10,891 nt of DNA, from positions 1 to 10,891 of the forward strand of contig JALHSW010000187.1 of NCBI GenBank assembly GCA_022865365.1. Direction: 5' to 3'. Position 1 is the first letter of the stretch. Each line of letters starts with the position of its first letter. The notes beneath the pieces were generated by a model. That model saw nothing but the letters and a program-made list of their open reading frames with translations, had not been told where the DNA came from and made no database searches. The position numbers and the translations under genes are program-made. Below are positions 1 through 7,427 of this stretch, in pieces. This DNA is from Acidimicrobiia bacterium. GTDB taxonomy: Bacteria > Actinomycetota > Acidimicrobiia > IMCC26256 > PALSA-555.

Positions 1-2
1 AG

Positions 3-1235
3 GCCGCCGCGCTCACCAATCGTGATCTCGGGAAGATGGCCGACACCGAAGCCGATCTCATCGTGCGTGCCGCCGACGAGATCATCGCCGGCGGCCTCGG
101 CGCCGAGTTCCCCCTCTTCGTCTGGCAGACGGGGAGCGGTACGCAGACGAACATGAACATGAACGAGGTGATCTCCAACCGGGCGATCGAGCTCGCCGGT
201 GGCGTGCGTGGGTCCAAGGACCCGATCCACCCGAACGACCACGTGAACATGTCGCAGTCGTCGAACGACACGTTCCCCGGTGCGATGCACATCGCGGCAG
301 CCGAGGAGATCGTCCACCGACTGGTGCCATCGGTGCGAGCTCTGCGCGACGCACTCGCTGGGAAGGCGGAAGCGTTCGCCGGCATCGTCAAGATCGGGCG
401 CACCCACCTCCAGGACGCGGTGCCGCTCACGCTCGGGCAGGAGTTCTCCGGGTACGTCGCCCAGCTCGACGCCGATCTCGAGCGCATCGAGCTGACGCTC
501 CCGGGAATCTACGAGCTGGCCGTCGGTGGTACCGCCGTGGGCACGGGCCTCAACACCCATCCCGAGTTCGCCGAGCGGGTCGCGCGCCATATCGCCGAGA
601 TCACCGGCCTGCCGTTCGTGACCGCACCGAACAAGTTCGCCGCGCTCGCCGCTCACGATGCCGTCGTGTTCGCGAGCGGAGCGCTCCGGACGCTCGCGGT
701 CTCGCTGATGAAGATCGCGAACGACGTGCGCTGGCTGGCGTCGGGCCCACGCGCCGGGCTGGGCGAGCTGTCGTTGCCCGAGAACGAGCCGGGCTCGTCG
801 ATCATGCCGGGCAAGGTGAACCCGACCCAGAGCGAGGCCATGACGATGGTCTGCGTCCAGGTGCTCGGGAACGACACCGCGGTCGGGATCGCCGGCTCCC
901 AGGGCAACTTCGAGCTCAACGTGTACAAGCCGGTGATGATCTTCAACCTGCTGCACTCCGTCGACCTCCTCGCCGACGTGTGCCGCAACTTCCGTGAGTT
1001 CGCGATCGAGGGTCTCGAGGCCAACGAGGAGCAGATCGCCGAGCACGTGCAGAACTCCCTGATGCTCGTGACGGCGCTCAACAGCCACATCGGCTACGAC
1101 AACGCGGCGGCCATCGCCAAACACGCCCACAAGCACCACACGACCTTGAGGGAAGCGGCGGTCCATCTCGGCCACCTCAGCGCCGAGGAGTTCGACCGCC
1201 TCGTCCGCCCCGAGGAGATGACCGGCCCCAAGTAG
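3..1235 (+). CDS. fumC: Class II fumarate hydratase (fumarase C), 5' end missing
   Basis: Class II fumarase interconverts fumarate and L-malate in the cytosolic TCA cycle and works as a homotetramer without an iron-sulfur cluster. The frame is open to the left edge, giving 410 visible residues against about 460-470 for the family, so some 50-60 N-terminal residues lie outside the window. The ATG at 36 is internal: the codons before it (3-35) encode typical fumarase sequence. Visible family blocks are WQTGSGTQTNMNMNEV with SQSSNDTFP after it, the active-site block GRTHLQDAVPLTLGQE (His135 counted from nt 3), and the signature GSSIMPGKVNPTQ at nt 792-830, whose serine loop (Ser265/Ser266) carries the catalytic base in known fumarases. 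Closely related aspartase and argininosuccinate lyase fit less well than fumarase on the GTQTNMNMNEV and MPGKVNPTQ blocks. The gene ends 152 bp before lon, on the same strand. Confidence 0.96.
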   Translation, partial: AAALTNRDLGKMADTEADLIVRAADEIIAGGLGAEFPLFVWQTGSGTQTNMNMNEVISNRAIELAGGVRGSKDPIHPNDHVNMSQSSNDTFPGAMHIAAAEEIVHRLVPSVRALRDALAGKAEAFAGIVKIGRTHLQDAVPLTLGQEFSGYVAQLDADLERIELTLPGIYELAVGGTAVGTGLNTHPEFAERVARHIAEITGLPFVTAPNKFAALAAHDAVVFASGALRTLAVSLMKIANDVRWLASGPRAGLGELSLPENEPGSSIMPGKVNPTQSEAMTMVCVQVLGNDTAVGIAGSQGNFELNVYKPVMIFNLLHSVDLLADVCRNFREFAIEGLEANEEQIAEHVQNSLMLVTALNSHIGYDNAAAIAKHAHKHHTTLREAAVHLGHLSAEEFDRLVRPEEMTGPK

Positions 1236-1248
1236 CCCAGAGACACGG

Positions 1249-1295
1249 TTCTTGCGTCAGTAGTAGGCGTATATCGCCTACTACTGACGCAAGAA
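1249..1295. repeat. Perfect 21-bp inverted repeat, 5-nt spacer
   Basis: The left arm (1249-1269, beginning TTCTTGCGTCAG) and the right arm (1275-1295, ending CTGACGCAAGAA) are exact reverse complements. They are separated by TATAT at 1270-1274. It starts 13 bp after the fumC stop. In RNA it would make a long hairpin with a 5-nt loop. It does not look like a standard intrinsic terminator: the T-rich end is on the 5' side and the A-rich end on the 3' side, so no U-tract follows the stem on either strand. It could be a U-tract-less terminator, an RNase-processing hairpin, a dimeric-regulator site, or one copy of a dispersed palindromic repeat. The structure is certain, the role is not. Confidence 0.9.
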
Positions 1296-1333
1296 GGCTG
1301 GAACGGGCGGGAATGCCGACCTCCTGGGTCGGG

Positions 1334-1371
1334 TTGCAGCACCTACGTACTCACTTGCGTAATGGTGTAAT
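1334..1371 (+). promoter_or_regulatory. Candidate lon promoter region
   Basis: Two -10-like hexamers lie just upstream of lon. TGTAAT (1366-1371, five of six matches to TATAAT) is preceded by TGG (1363-1365), an extended -10 arrangement. CGTAAT (1358-1363) lies 18 bp after TTGCAG (1334-1339), a weak -35. The two boxes form a short direct repeat, GTAAT at 1359-1363 and 1367-1371, 8 bp apart, which could instead be an operator. Transcription from the first box would start near 1378, about 10 nt before the lon ATG, giving an almost leaderless mRNA. I see no HspR (HAIR) or ClgR consensus. This is pattern matching only. Confidence 0.3.
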
Positions 1372-1387
1372 CGCCACCGAGGTGCTG

Positions 1388-3823
1388 ATGCCTGCAACCG
1401 ATCGACCCTCCCGCGACCCGGCAGGGAACGGCTCGGCCGACGAGCCCGGGGAGCGGCTGACGCTGCCGTTGCTCCCCCTGACCAGCGGCGTGGTCCTGCC
1501 CCAGATGGTCGTCACGATCGCCCTGGAGACCGAAGAGGCCCGCACTGCGGCCGAGGCCGCCGAGGCGGGCGCCGGCGTCGTCCTCCTCGTCCCCAAGATC
1601 GACGGGCGCTACGCCCGGGTAGGGACCGTCGCGCGCGTCGAGAGCAGCGGCGAGCTGCCCAACGGTGTCGGGGCACTGGTCCTGCGCGGGCTCCACCGCG
1701 CCGTCGTCGGCGTCGGTGTCCCGGGGACCGGCGCCGGCCTGTGGGTCGAGGCCGAGTCCGTCATCGATCCCGACCCGCCGACCGAGCGGGCCGGCGAGCT
1801 GGCGCGCGAGTACCGCGCCGTCGTCGGTGCGATCTCCGAGCGCCTGCGCGCCGGACGTCTGCGCGAAGCACTCAACGGGGTGACCGATCCCGGCGCGCTG
1901 GCCGACACGGCCGGCTGGTGGCCCGACCTCTCGACCGAGCGAAAGGTCGAGCTGCTGGAGACGCTCGACGTCGAAGCGCGCCTCGAGCGGGTCGTGCAGT
2001 GGGCGCGTGACGCACTGGGTGAGCTCGAGCTGACCGAGAAGATCCGCACCGAGGTCACCGACGGGATGGAGCAGCAGCAGCGCGAGTTCCTGCTTCGTCA
2101 ACAGCTCGCGGCGATCCGCAAGGAGCTCGGTGAGGGCGATGGCGACGATGTCGTCGGCGAGTACCGCCGTCGGATCGAGGAGGGTGTGCTGCCCGCGGCG
2201 GTGCGCGAAGCCGCGACCCGCGAGCTCGACCGGCTCGAGCGCATGGGTGAGCAGAGCCCGGAGCACGGCTGGGTCCGAACCTGGCTCGACACGATCCTCG
2301 ACCTTCCATGGGGCCAACGTTCCGACGACAACCTCGACGTCGTCTCGGCTCGCGCCACGCTCGACGCCGACCACTCCGGCCTCGACGACGTGAAGGACCG
2401 CATCGTCGAGTTCCTCGCGGTACGCAAGCTCCGAGCCGAGCGCGGCTTCGTCGACGGGCCCGCCCCCGACGGACCCACATCTCACGGGACAAGTGCGCGC
2501 GGATCGGGTGCGATCCTGGCGCTCGTCGGTCCCCCCGGAGTGGGCAAGACCTCACTCGGCGAGTCGGTCGCACGCGCGCTCGGCCGCACGTTCGCCCGGG
2601 TGTCGCTCGGCGGCGTGCGTGACGAGGCGGAGATCCGCGGCCACCGCCGCACGTACGTCGGGGCCCGCCCCGGCCGGATCGTGCGCGCGCTCACCGAGGC
2701 GGGCGCGACGAACCCGGTCATCCTCCTCGACGAGGTCGACAAGCTCGGTGCCGACTGGCGGGGCGACCCGTCGAGCGCACTCCTGGAGGTGCTCGACCCG
2801 GCGCAGAACCACACGTTCCGCGATCACTACCTCGAGGTCGATCTCGACCTCTCCGAGGTCCTGTTCCTCGCGACCGCGAACACACTCGACACGATCCCCG
2901 GGCCACTGCTCGACCGGCTCGAGCTGATCCGTCTCGACGGGTACACCGAGGACGAGAAGGTCGTGATCGCCAACGACCACTTGCTCGCGCGTCAGCTCGA
3001 GCGCAACGGACTGCGGTCCGACGACGTGGAGCTGGGCGACGACGCTATTCGCAGCGTGGTCACCGACTACACGCGTGAGGCCGGCGTGCGGAACCTCGAG
3101 CGTGAGCTCGGGAAGCTGCTCCGCAAGGTGGTGGCCAAGGTCGTGTCTGAGGATGCCTCCCTACCCGTCCTGATCGACGAGGCGGTAGTGCGCGGTGCAC
3201 TCGGGCGGGCGAAGTTCCGTCCGGAGTCGGCCGAGCGCACCGGCGCCGCCGGCGTGGCCACCGGCCTCGCGGTCACGGGCACCGGTGGTGACGTGCTGGT
3301 GATCGAGGCGACCGCGATCGATGCCGGCGCGCCGGGCGGCGAGTCAGGTCTGACCCTGACGGGTCAACTCGGCGACGTGATGAAGGAGTCGGCGCGCATC
3401 GCGCTCTCGTACGTCCAAGGGCACGCCATTGCGCTCGGCATCGACTCGGCCGCGCTCCGGCAGCGATTCCACGTGCACGTACCCGCGGGCGCGATCCCCA
3501 AGGACGGGCCGTCGGCCGGTGTCACGATGACGACCGCGCTCGCGAGCCTGCTCACCGGACGGCCGGTGCGGTCCGAGGTGGGCATGACCGGCGAGGTCAC
3601 GCTCCAGGGGCGCGTGCTGCCGATCGGCGGTGTAAAGCAAAAGGTGCTGGCAGCGCAACGCGCGGGGCTCACAGAAGTGATCCTGCCGCTGCGCAACGAG
3701 CCCGACCTCGACGACCTGCCCGACGCGGTTCGAGAATCGATGACGATCCACCTCGTGGACGATGTCGCCGACGTGCTCGACCTCGCGCTGGAAGATGTGG
3801 TGCTTGCCCGAGCAGCAGCCTGA
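1388..3823 (+). CDS. lon: ATP-dependent protease Lon (LonA type)
   Basis: Lon is a cytosolic hexameric AAA+ serine protease that degrades misfolded and some regulatory proteins. The ATG at 1388 gives 811 residues, usual for actinobacterial LonA, with GAGG at 1379-1382 as ribosome site; an in-frame GTG at 1382 is possible. An earlier in-frame ATG at 1313 would add 25 residues unlike Lon and lie upstream of the likely promoter. Domains in order: LON substrate-binding domain (about 18-210, starting LPLLPLTSGVVLPQ), a charged helical linker, AAA+ module with Walker A GPPGVGKT (381-388), Walker B VILLDE (444-449), sensor-1 stretch FLATANTLDTIPGPLLDR and sensor-2 GVRNLEREL (Arg568), then the protease domain with KDGPSAG (Ser709) and GGVKQK (Lys752). 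The Ser-Lys spacing of 43 equals that of E. coli Lon Ser679/Lys722, so the dyad is intact. A Gly/Pro-rich insert (353-372) precedes Walker A. The lipase gene begins 17 bp downstream and may be co-transcribed. Confidence 0.97.
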   Translation: MPATDRPSRDPAGNGSADEPGERLTLPLLPLTSGVVLPQMVVTIALETEEARTAAEAAEAGAGVVLLVPKIDGRYARVGTVARVESSGELPNGVGALVLRGLHRAVVGVGVPGTGAGLWVEAESVIDPDPPTERAGELAREYRAVVGAISERLRAGRLREALNGVTDPGALADTAGWWPDLSTERKVELLETLDVEARLERVVQWARDALGELELTEKIRTEVTDGMEQQQREFLLRQQLAAIRKELGEGDGDDVVGEYRRRIEEGVLPAAVREAATRELDRLERMGEQSPEHGWVRTWLDTILDLPWGQRSDDNLDVVSARATLDADHSGLDDVKDRIVEFLAVRKLRAERGFVDGPAPDGPTSHGTSARGSGAILALVGPPGVGKTSLGESVARALGRTFARVSLGGVRDEAEIRGHRRTYVGARPGRIVRALTEAGATNPVILLDEVDKLGADWRGDPSSALLEVLDPAQNHTFRDHYLEVDLDLSEVLFLATANTLDTIPGPLLDRLELIRLDGYTEDEKVVIANDHLLARQLERNGLRSDDVELGDDAIRSVVTDYTREAGVRNLERELGKLLRKVVAKVVSEDASLPVLIDEAVVRGALGRAKFRPESAERTGAAGVATGLAVTGTGGDVLVIEATAIDAGAPGGESGLTLTGQLGDVMKESARIALSYVQGHAIALGIDSAALRQRFHVHVPAGAIPKDGPSAGVTMTTALASLLTGRPVRSEVGMTGEVTLQGRVLPIGGVKQKVLAAQRAGLTEVILPLRNEPDLDDLPDAVRESMTIHLVDDVADVLDLALEDVVLARAAA

Positions 3824-3840
3824 TCTGCGAGACTGCTGGC

Positions 3841-5034
3841 ATGCTCCGTCGTCACTTCTCCCACCCGGTCGCCCGCTCGATCATGCTGAGGCTCCCAACG
3901 GTGCTCGTCGCCGCGACGGCGCTCACACTGCTCGCAGGGACGGCGAGCGCCCGGCAAGCCCGCGACTTCTACTCGGTGGCGGATCCGCTCCCGAGCGCGC
4001 CACCGGGCACGATCATTCGGAGCGAGCGCATCACCGCACCCGATGGTGCGACCGCGTGGCGCGTCCTCTACCACTCGGAGTCCGTCGACGGCCGTGACGT
4101 CGCCGTGTCGGGGGTCATCGTCGCACCGGACGGCAAGGCGCCCAAGGGAGGTCGTCCGGTCGTCGCGTGGGCGCACGGTACGACCGGTCTCGCCGACTCG
4201 TGCGCGCCGTCGAAGGCCGACGACGTGGCGTCGAGACTTCCCTACGTCGACGCCATGGTGCAGGCGGGCTACGTGGTGGCCGCGACCGACTACGAGGGTC
4301 TCGGCACCCCGGGTCTCCACCCCTACCTGGTGGGTGAGAGCGAAAGCCGGGGTGTGCTCGACGCGGCGCGTGCTGCCCGCGCGCTCGACGGAGCAGGGGC
4401 CGGCAAGGATCTGCTCGTGTTCGGGCACTCGCAGGGCGGGCACGCGGCGCTGTTCGCCGGAGAGCTGGCCGCGCAGTACGCCCCAGAGGAACGCCTCCTC
4501 GGCGTCGTCGCGGCTGCGCCCGCGGCAGACCTCGACGTGATCCTCCCCGCGGCCGGTGCCATCGAGCAGGCGGCCGGGTTCGTGGTGATGGGCGCGAAGG
4601 GCTTCCAGGCCGCGTACCCACAGGCCGACCCGGCGGCAGTCCTGTCGCCGGATGCGGTGGCGAAGTCGGGGATCGTCGACGAGAAGTGCGCGGGCGCAGT
4701 CGTGAAGGCCTTCGCCGGCACGTCGACCGCGGTCGTGGCGCACAACCCCCAAGATGTCGCCCCGTGGGCCGACCTGATCCACGCCAGCTCGGCCGGCAAC
4801 CGGCCGGCAGGGGCACCGGTCCTCGTGGTCCAGGGTGAGGCGGACCAGCTGGTGCTGCGACCGCTCAGCGACGGCTGGGTACAGAAGGCCTGCGCGGCGG
4901 GTGACGTCGTCGACTACCGGACGTATCCCGGCGCCGACCACGCGGGCATCATCTCGGCGGCGCGCACTGATGTGCTCGATTGGCTGGCCACGCGGGTCAA
5001 GGGCGAAGCGGTCGCGAACGCCTGCTCGACCTGA
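3841..5034 (+). CDS. Secreted LIP-family lipase/esterase (CALA-like alpha/beta-hydrolase)
   Basis: Predicted exported serine hydrolase acting on carboxyl-ester substrates such as lipids; the true substrate is unknown. It has 397 residues. The N-terminus has a basic segment, a hydrophobic core (LPTVLVAATALTLLAG, about 18-33) and a likely signal-peptidase I site after TASA (residue 37). The start is uncertain: ATG 3841 has a poor ribosome site, and ATG 3883 (residue 15) would also leave a good signal peptide. Family marks are the early FYSVADPLPSAPPGTIIRSE stretch, an HGT oxyanion-region motif (AWAHGTTG), nucleophile elbow GHSQGG (Ser197), QGEAD (Asp335) and GADHAG (His367). Asp-His spacing is 32, as I recall for Candida antarctica lipase A. 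Four cysteines (121, 283, 351, 395) could form two disulfides outside the cell. The gene follows lon by 17 bp and converges on oppF with a 9-bp gap. A secreted esterase of other specificity remains possible. Confidence 0.85.
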   Translation: MLRRHFSHPVARSIMLRLPTVLVAATALTLLAGTASARQARDFYSVADPLPSAPPGTIIRSERITAPDGATAWRVLYHSESVDGRDVAVSGVIVAPDGKAPKGGRPVVAWAHGTTGLADSCAPSKADDVASRLPYVDAMVQAGYVVAATDYEGLGTPGLHPYLVGESESRGVLDAARAARALDGAGAGKDLLVFGHSQGGHAALFAGELAAQYAPEERLLGVVAAAPAADLDVILPAAGAIEQAAGFVVMGAKGFQAAYPQADPAAVLSPDAVAKSGIVDEKCAGAVVKAFAGTSTAVVAHNPQDVAPWADLIHASSAGNRPAGAPVLVVQGEADQLVLRPLSDGWVQKACAAGDVVDYRTYPGADHAGIISAARTDVLDWLATRVKGEAVANACST

Positions 5035-5043
5035 GGCCCGGCG

Positions 5044-6339
5044 TCAGACGTCGTCGTCCTCGTCAGCGCCGTCTTCGAGCCCGATGAAGGCACCGGTACC
5101 GGCCTTGGTGAAGTCGAGGGCCTCGCCGGGCTCGAGCGGGAAGTGGCAGGCCGCGAAGTGGTTCGGCGTGATCTCGCGCATCTGGGGTTCCTCCTGCGCG
5201 CACTTGGCCTCGGCCTTCGGGCAGCGGGTGCGGAACCGGCAGCCGCTCGGTGGGCTGAGCGGCGACGGGATCTCGCCACCGAGCACCTTCTCGCTGTCGG
5301 GCTTCGTCTCGGGGTCGGGCACCGGGATCGCCGCCAGGAGAGCAGCCGTGTACGGATGTGACGGGCGCTCATAGAGTGCGTCAGGAACGCCGACCTCGCA
5401 CAGCTTCCCGAGATACATGACCATGACGCGGTCGCTCACGTTCTTCACGACGGCGAGGTCGTGTGCGATGAACACGAGCGTGAGCCCGTACCGCGCCTTC
5501 ATGTCCTGGAGGAGGTTGATGATCTGGGCCTGCACCGACACGTCAAGGGCCGACACTGGCTCGTCGCAGATGATGAGCTTGGGCTCGGTCACCACGGCGC
5601 GGGCGATCGAGATGCGCTGGCACTGACCACCGGAGAACTCGTGCGGGCGACGGTTCGCGTTCGCGGGGTCGATGCCGACCGCGTCGAGCACCTCGTCGAC
5701 CTTCGCGGACCGCGACGCCTTGTCCCCGACGCTCCAGATTTCGAGCCCCTCGGCGACGATGTCGCGCACCTTCCGGCGCGGGTTCAGCGACGAGATCGGG
5801 TCCTGAAAGATCATCTGCATGGTCGGGCGCAGCCGGCGGAGGGCGGTGCCACCGAGCTTGGTGAGCTCCTGGCCCGCGAGCGTCACCGTTCCCGAGATCG
5901 GTGGCGGGAGCTGCACGATGGCGCGCCCGGTCGTCGACTTGCCGCAACCCGACTCGCCGACCAGGCCGAGGGTCTCGCCCTCGAGGATGTCGAGGCTGAC
6001 GCCCGCCACCGCGTGCACCTTCTGGCCGCCGCGCGCGGCGAACTCGACTACGAGGTCCTCGACGCGAAGGAGGGCCTGCCCGTCGGCGCGCAACTGGGGC
6101 TCCGGCGGCCCGTGCGGCTCGGTGGTCGCCGATTGCTGCAACGATGCCAACTCGGGGCGCAACGAGACGAGGTAGAAGACGTCGAAGAGCGGGACGATGA
6201 GGATGGCGGCGATCCAACCTGGCTGGCTGTGTCCCGATGCCTGCCAGACATGCGCGGGTCGCCGGGTCGCGTCGGCGACGGCCCAGACGAGGACCGCGAC
6301 GAAGACGAGCACGACGACGACGACGATCGCGGTCGTCAT
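5044..6339 (-). CDS. oppF: Peptide ABC transporter ATPase OppF/DppF with N-terminal membrane segments
   Basis: One of two ATPases powering peptide import. It has 431 residues, about 90 more at the N-terminus than usual. The start is ATG 6339, whose ATGA overlaps the oppD stop; no other ATG lies before the ATPase domain. Residues 4-22 and 42-60 are hydrophobic and form a probable membrane hairpin, resembling the short two-helix N-terminal domain of cardiolipin-synthase-type proteins (PLDc_N-like; inference). A Pro/Gln-rich linker follows (about 65-89). The ATPase has Walker A GESGCGKST (128-136), Q-loop Gln179, signature FSGGQCQR (235-242, Cys240 at a usually Arg/Gln/Met position), Walker B LIICDEP (255-261), SALD (263-266) and switch His293, so it should be active. 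The oligopeptide C-terminal domain carries Cys367, 373, 380 and 398, a possible iron-sulfur site. The protein ends in an acidic tail (DGADEDDDV). It is the last gene of the operon, convergent with the lipase gene. Confidence 0.9.
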   Translation of the reverse strand: MTTAIVVVVVLVFVAVLVWAVADATRRPAHVWQASGHSQPGWIAAILIVPLFDVFYLVSLRPELASLQQSATTEPHGPPEPQLRADGQALLRVEDLVVEFAARGGQKVHAVAGVSLDILEGETLGLVGESGCGKSTTGRAIVQLPPPISGTVTLAGQELTKLGGTALRRLRPTMQMIFQDPISSLNPRRKVRDIVAEGLEIWSVGDKASRSAKVDEVLDAVGIDPANANRRPHEFSGGQCQRISIARAVVTEPKLIICDEPVSALDVSVQAQIINLLQDMKARYGLTLVFIAHDLAVVKNVSDRVMVMYLGKLCEVGVPDALYERPSHPYTAALLAAIPVPDPETKPDSEKVLGGEIPSPLSPPSGCRFRTRCPKAEAKCAQEEPQMREITPNHFAACHFPLEPGEALDFTKAGTGAFIGLEDGADEDDDV

Positions 6340-7427
6340 GCCTCGGCCTCGACCGTGAGCGCGGACGCGGCTGCCGCGCCCGCCTTGCGGTTCTTCTCGA
6401 GTGCTGCCGCGCCCTCGGGCGTCCCGACGGGGAACCAGCAGCGGTACTGGTGGCCACCCCCGGCGTCGGTGAGCGGCGGCTCCTCCTCGTGGCACTTGTC
6501 CTGCACGTACGCGCACCGCGGCGCGAACTTGCAGCCCTTCGGGGGGTGCACGAGGTCGGGCGGTCGGCCCGGGATCGTCGCGAGTCGCGTGTGGCTCTTG
6601 TCGTCGAGCTTGGGGATCGAGGAGAGGAGTGCCTCGGTGTAGGGCATCTTCATGTTCGCGAAGAGCGTCTTGGTGGGCGCCTTCTCCACGATGCGACCGG
6701 CGTACATGACCGCGATGTCGTCCGCGCGACCGGCCACGACCCCGAGATCATGCGTCACGAGCACCATCGCCATGAAGCGCTCGCGCTGTTGCGCGGCCAT
6801 GAGGTCGAGCACCTGGGCCTGGACGGTCACGTCGAGCGCGGTGGTCGGTTCGTCGGCGAAGAGGAGCTTGGGGCCGCAGGCGAGGGCTACCGCGATGCAC
6901 ACGCGCTGACGCATGCCGCCGGAGAGCTGGTGTGGGTACTCGCTGAGGCGCTTGCGCGGCTCGGGGATGCGCACCGACTCGAGCAGGTTCTCGGCCAGCT
7001 CGTTGGCGAAGCTCCTGGAGACGTCGAGGTGCTGGCGGATCGATTCGGTGATCTGGTTGCCGACCTTCATGACCGGGTTCAGCGACGTCATCGGGTCCTG
7101 GAAGATCATCGACATCTGCGCGCCCCAGAACGCCCGCATGTCCTTGGGCTTGATCCCGATGAACTCCTGGCCCTCGAACTTCACCGATCCGTCGCGCACG
7201 ACGCCTCGCTTGGGCAGCAGCCCCATGATCGAGCGGGCGAGGACGGTCTTTCCCGAGCCGGACTCCCCGACGATCCCGATCGTCTTGCCCCGCTCGAGGG
7301 TGAGCGACACGCCATCGACGGAGCGCACGAGCCCGCGGTCGGTCTCGAAATACGTCTTGATGTCGGTGACCGCGAGGAGCGGCCCCTCGTAGGGGGCGTC
7401 GCCGAAGCGGTCGTCGCCTGGACTCAC
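6336..7427 (-). CDS. oppD: Peptide ABC transporter ATPase OppD/DppD
   Basis: Partner ATPase of OppF in the cytoplasmic motor of the peptide importer. GTG at 7427 gives 363 residues, normal for the family. It overlaps the oppC stop as GTGA and has GGAGAG at 7434-7439 six bases upstream. The frame stays open to 7580, but the extra residues are low-complexity Arg/Ala sequence inside oppC and were not included. Motifs: Walker A GESGSGKT (54-61), Q-loop Gln110 in MIFQDPMTSLNP, signature LSGGMRQR (168-175), Walker B LLFADEP (188-194), TALD (196-199) and switch His226. The oligopeptide C-terminal domain (from about 260) carries Cys299, 305, 312 and 330, spaced exactly as in OppF; mycobacterial OppD has been reported to hold a 4Fe-4S cluster in this domain. 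The Ala-rich tail ends in the ATGA junction with oppF, so the two are probably translated together. Confidence 0.95.
   Translation of the reverse strand: MSPGDDRFGDAPYEGPLLAVTDIKTYFETDRGLVRSVDGVSLTLERGKTIGIVGESGSGKTVLARSIMGLLPKRGVVRDGSVKFEGQEFIGIKPKDMRAFWGAQMSMIFQDPMTSLNPVMKVGNQITESIRQHLDVSRSFANELAENLLESVRIPEPRKRLSEYPHQLSGGMRQRVCIAVALACGPKLLFADEPTTALDVTVQAQVLDLMAAQQRERFMAMVLVTHDLGVVAGRADDIAVMYAGRIVEKAPTKTLFANMKMPYTEALLSSIPKLDDKSHTRLATIPGRPPDLVHPPKGCKFAPRCAYVQDKCHEEEPPLTDAGGGHQYRCWFPVGTPEGAAALEKNRKAGAAAASALTVEAEA

Noticed and set aside
1313..1387. Upstream in-frame ATG adding 25 residues to Lon
   Set aside because: The added residues do not resemble Lon, the LON domain begins well after the 1388 ATG, and promoter-like boxes lie between the two starts.
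1343..2485. 380-codon minus-strand frame opposite the lon 5' half
   Set aside because: No domain or motif; it mirrors the codon bias of lon.
3364..4941. 525-codon open frame on the minus strand opposite lon and the lipase gene
   Set aside because: Low-complexity Arg-rich product that runs across the lon-lipase boundary; explained by composition.
5035..5043. Possible terminator between the converging lipase and oppF genes
   Set aside because: The gap is only 9 bp and G/C-only, with no hairpin plus T-run that I could see around it.
5614..5637. FSGGQCQR signature in OppF as a possibly inactive ATPase
   Set aside because: The variable position holds Cys, but all catalytic motifs are intact and, as I recall, this variant occurs in other actinobacterial OppF/DppF proteins.
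6340..6516. Upstream extension of the oppF frame by 59 codons
   Set aside because: It lies wholly inside oppD and gives Arg/Gly-rich sequence; the ATGA junction at 6336-6339 is the natural start.
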